Below are positions 5,051 to 6,801 of a stretch of 6,801 bases of DNA, one piece after another. Positions within the stretch are counted from its first letter, which is position 1. Every line of letters begins with the position of its first letter. A program made the position numbers and the translations under genes. The notes under the pieces are model-generated. The model saw nothing but the letters and a program-made list of their open reading frames with translations. It made no database searches and was not told the origin of the DNA. The DNA comes from an uncultured Actinomycetes bacterium (GTDB lineage: Bacteria > Actinomycetota > Thermoleophilia > Gaiellales > Gaiellaceae), in assembly GCA_903930195.1 (NCBI GenBank), contig CAIYXH010000058.1, positions 1 to 6,801 of the forward strand. Reading direction: 5' to 3'.

Positions 5051-6801
5051 TTACTCCGACGCGATCGCTTGCAGCGGCGGCGCGATCTGACCGCCCCGCG
5101 TCGAGCGGCCCGCAGCACGCAGAGCGCGCTCGTATGCAGCGCGCGCCGTCGCGGCGCTCGCCATGACCTCACCGGTGGACTTCATCTCGGGCCCGCGCGT
5201 CGCGGCACCCGGGAAGCGCTCCGCCGGGAACACGGCCTCCTTGGCCCAGGCGCGCGTAGGCACGACCCGCTCGGGCAGGTCGAGGTCGGTGAGCTTCTCG
5301 CCGAGGAGCAGGCGCACCGCGTGCTCGACGAGCGGCTGGCCGGTCGCCTTCGCGATGAACGGCACCGTGCGCGACGCGCGCGGATTGGCCTCGAGGACGT
5401 AGAGCTTCCCGTGCGTCACGGCGAGCTGGAGGTTCATCAGCCCCTTGGCCCCGATGCCCTTGGCGATGCGCGAGGCGACCTCGCGGATCTCGACCTCGAG
5501 CGCCTCGGAGACCGACGGCCCCGGCAGCACGCAGGCGGAGTCGCCCGAGTGGACACCGGTCGGCTCGATGTGCTCGAGCACGGCCGAGACCCAGGCGTTC
5601 TCACCGTCGCAGAGCGCGTCGACGTCGAGCTCGAGCGCCCCCTCGAGGTAGCGGTCGACGAGCGACGGGCCGGTGACGCGGAGCTCGTCGGCGGAGTGCG
5701 CGACGTGCATGCCGCGGCCGCCGATGACGTGGTGCGGGCGGACGAGGACCGGATAGCCGATGCGGTGAGCGATCTCGCGCGCCTCCTCGGCGTTCTGCGC
5801 CTCGCCCCACTCGGGTGCGAGGTCGCCGGCGATCGTCGCGAAGCGGCCGCGGTGCTCGGCGGCGTCGATCGAGTCGAGCGGATCGCCGAGCAGCGGATAG
5901 CCGGCCGCGGCGATCGCGGGCGCGAGCCGCAGCGGCGTCTGGCCGCCGAAGGAGACGGCGACGCCGACGGGCTGCTCGAGCGCGCAGACGTCGAGGACGT
6001 TCTCCGGCACGAGCGGCTCGAGGTAGAGCCGGTCGGAGGTGTCGTAGTCGGTCGAGACCGTCTCGGGGTTCGAGTTGACGAGCACCGCCTCGTAGCCGAG
6101 CTTCTGCAGGGCCTGGGCCGCGTGGACGCAGCAGTAGTCGAACTCGATCGCCTGGCCGATCCGGTTCGGGCCGCCGCCGAGGACGATCACCGAGCGGCCC
6201 GACGGCGGCGGGCCCTCGTCGTCGCCCTCATGGGAGACGTAGTAGTACGGCGTCCGCGCCTCGAACTCGCCCGCGCAGGAGTCGATCGCGAGCCGCGCCG
6301 GCTTGCCGCGCTTCTGGCTCGAGCCCTCGTGCGCGACGACCTCGCGGAGGCGGTCGACGAAGTAGGGGTGGATGCCCGGCAGGTCGAGGTCGCGCCGCGC
6401 GCACTCGAGCAGCAGGTCCCAGCGCTCCGGCACCGGCTGCGCCGCGCGCTCGAGCAGCGCCGTGTCGGACGACGGGAACGCCACCGGCGGCACCTCGCGG
6501 CCCACGAACGCCTTGCCGAACGCCTCGTGGAACGTCCGCCCGATGCCGAGCGCCTCGCCGACGGCGCGCATCTCGGCGCCGAGCTTCGGCACGGTGCCGG
6601 GGAACTTCTCGAAGTCGAAGCGAGGCGCCTTGACCGCGACGTAGTCGAGCGCGGGCTCGAACGCGGCGGTCGTCTTGCCGGTGATGTCGTTTGGCAGCTC
6701 GTCGAGCGTGAACCCGACAGCGAGCAGGGCTGCGAGCTTCGCGATCGGAAAGCCGGTCGCCTTGGAGGCGAGCGCGGAGGAGCGCGAGACGCGCGGGTTC
6801 A
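5051..6801 (-). CDS. carB: Carbamoyl-phosphate synthase large subunit, C-terminal part (5' end outside window)
   Basis: The frame stays open to the right edge, so 582 residues are visible and the true start lies outside. The fragment opens with NPRVSRSSALASKATGFPIAK, the end of the first ATP-grasp domain (about residue 301 in E. coli numbering). The second synthetase half is intact: LGGGPNRIGQ (from about 207), NPETVSTDYDTSDRLY, Arg354 (RPHHVIGGRGM), His417 (GVHSGDS), Gln458 (LMNLQLAV), and Glu470/Asn472/Arg474 (LEANPRASRT). It would convert ammonia, bicarbonate and two ATP to carbamoyl phosphate for pyrimidines and arginine. Two parts are missing: about 55 residues of the middle oligomerisation domain, and the entire MGS-like allosteric domain, since the protein ends about 40 residues after GPEMKSTGEVM. 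The GTG at 6592 is internal, not a start. xdhC follows after 10 bases. Confidence 0.95.
   Translation of the reverse strand, partial: NPRVSRSSALASKATGFPIAKLAALLAVGFTLDELPNDITGKTTAAFEPALDYVAVKAPRFDFEKFPGTVPKLGAEMRAVGEALGIGRTFHEAFGKAFVGREVPPVAFPSSDTALLERAAQPVPERWDLLLECARRDLDLPGIHPYFVDRLREVVAHEGSSQKRGKPARLAIDSCAGEFEARTPYYYVSHEGDDEGPPPSGRSVIVLGGGPNRIGQAIEFDYCCVHAAQALQKLGYEAVLVNSNPETVSTDYDTSDRLYLEPLVPENVLDVCALEQPVGVAVSFGGQTPLRLAPAIAAAGYPLLGDPLDSIDAAEHRGRFATIAGDLAPEWGEAQNAEEAREIAHRIGYPVLVRPHHVIGGRGMHVAHSADELRVTGPSLVDRYLEGALELDVDALCDGENAWVSAVLEHIEPTGVHSGDSACVLPGPSVSEALEVEIREVASRIAKGIGAKGLMNLQLAVTHGKLYVLEANPRASRTVPFIAKATGQPLVEHAVRLLLGEKLTDLDLPERVVPTRAWAKEAVFPAERFPGAATRGPEMKSTGEVMASAATARAAYERALRAAGRSTRGGQIAPPLQAIASE

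Noticed and set aside
5041..5260. A frameshift hiding the missing MGS-like domain of CarB
   Set aside because: The sequence after the carB stop is immediately the XdhC N-terminus in a clean frame, and no frame near the junction shows the domain. Loss, not a frameshift, is the simpler reading.
6590..6592. GTG as the start of the carB reading frame
   Set aside because: The frame continues upstream to the window edge with perfectly recognisable CarB sequence (NPRVSRSSALASKATGF...), so this codon is an internal valine.

Overview
The window is high-GC DNA with strong G/C third-position bias and Ala/Arg/Glu/Asp-rich proteins. The best-preserved block is a two-component pair followed by a membrane-anchored HtrA protease, in the order of the mycobacterial mprA-mprB-pepD locus. 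Together these point to an actinobacterium. A deep soil lineage such as Thermoleophilia (Gaiellales/Solirubrobacterales) is my guess from codon style and gene flavour; no marker gene here proves it.

Layout. Positions 1-53 (minus) hold the first 17 codons of a peroxiredoxin transcribed out of the window. Positions 54-585 are a 530-base non-coding, highly structured region. It contains an imperfect inverted repeat, three TCTWAS hexamers at an exact 11-base pitch, a small stem-loop, a textbook intrinsic terminator, a long GC-rich hairpin and a short hairpin just before the regulator gene. Positions 586-3849 (plus) hold an OmpR-family response regulator, a MprB-like sensor kinase overlapping it by ATGA, and a PDZ-containing HtrA serine protease 37 bases further on. 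Positions 3850-4086 form a convergent intergenic region packed with inverted repeats built on a GGGACAGKCC core. Positions 4087-6801 (minus) hold an XdhC/CoxI-family gene preceded, 10 bases upstream, by the C-terminal part of carB, the carbamoyl-phosphate synthase large subunit, whose 5' end lies outside the window.

How the parts fit. The kinase probably senses envelope stress and phosphorylates the regulator, which controls the protease; the protease acts on misfolded proteins outside the membrane. A 32-base signature, TCTAAC-N17-CTAAGACGG, occurs both in the upstream leader (242-273) and at the kinase/protease junction (2611-2642). It is therefore a natural candidate binding site for the regulator. 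The leader copy is followed after about 110 bases by the strong terminator, which suggests a regulated small RNA or an attenuated leader.

The carB-xdhC pair is a separate, opposite-strand unit. The CarB encoded here is unusual: it keeps the second ATP-grasp active site but lacks about half of the oligomerisation domain and the whole C-terminal MGS-like allosteric domain. The most notable observations are the shared operator-like signature with its putative small RNA, the pared-down CarB, and the REP-like hairpin cluster that supplies the xdhC stop codon.
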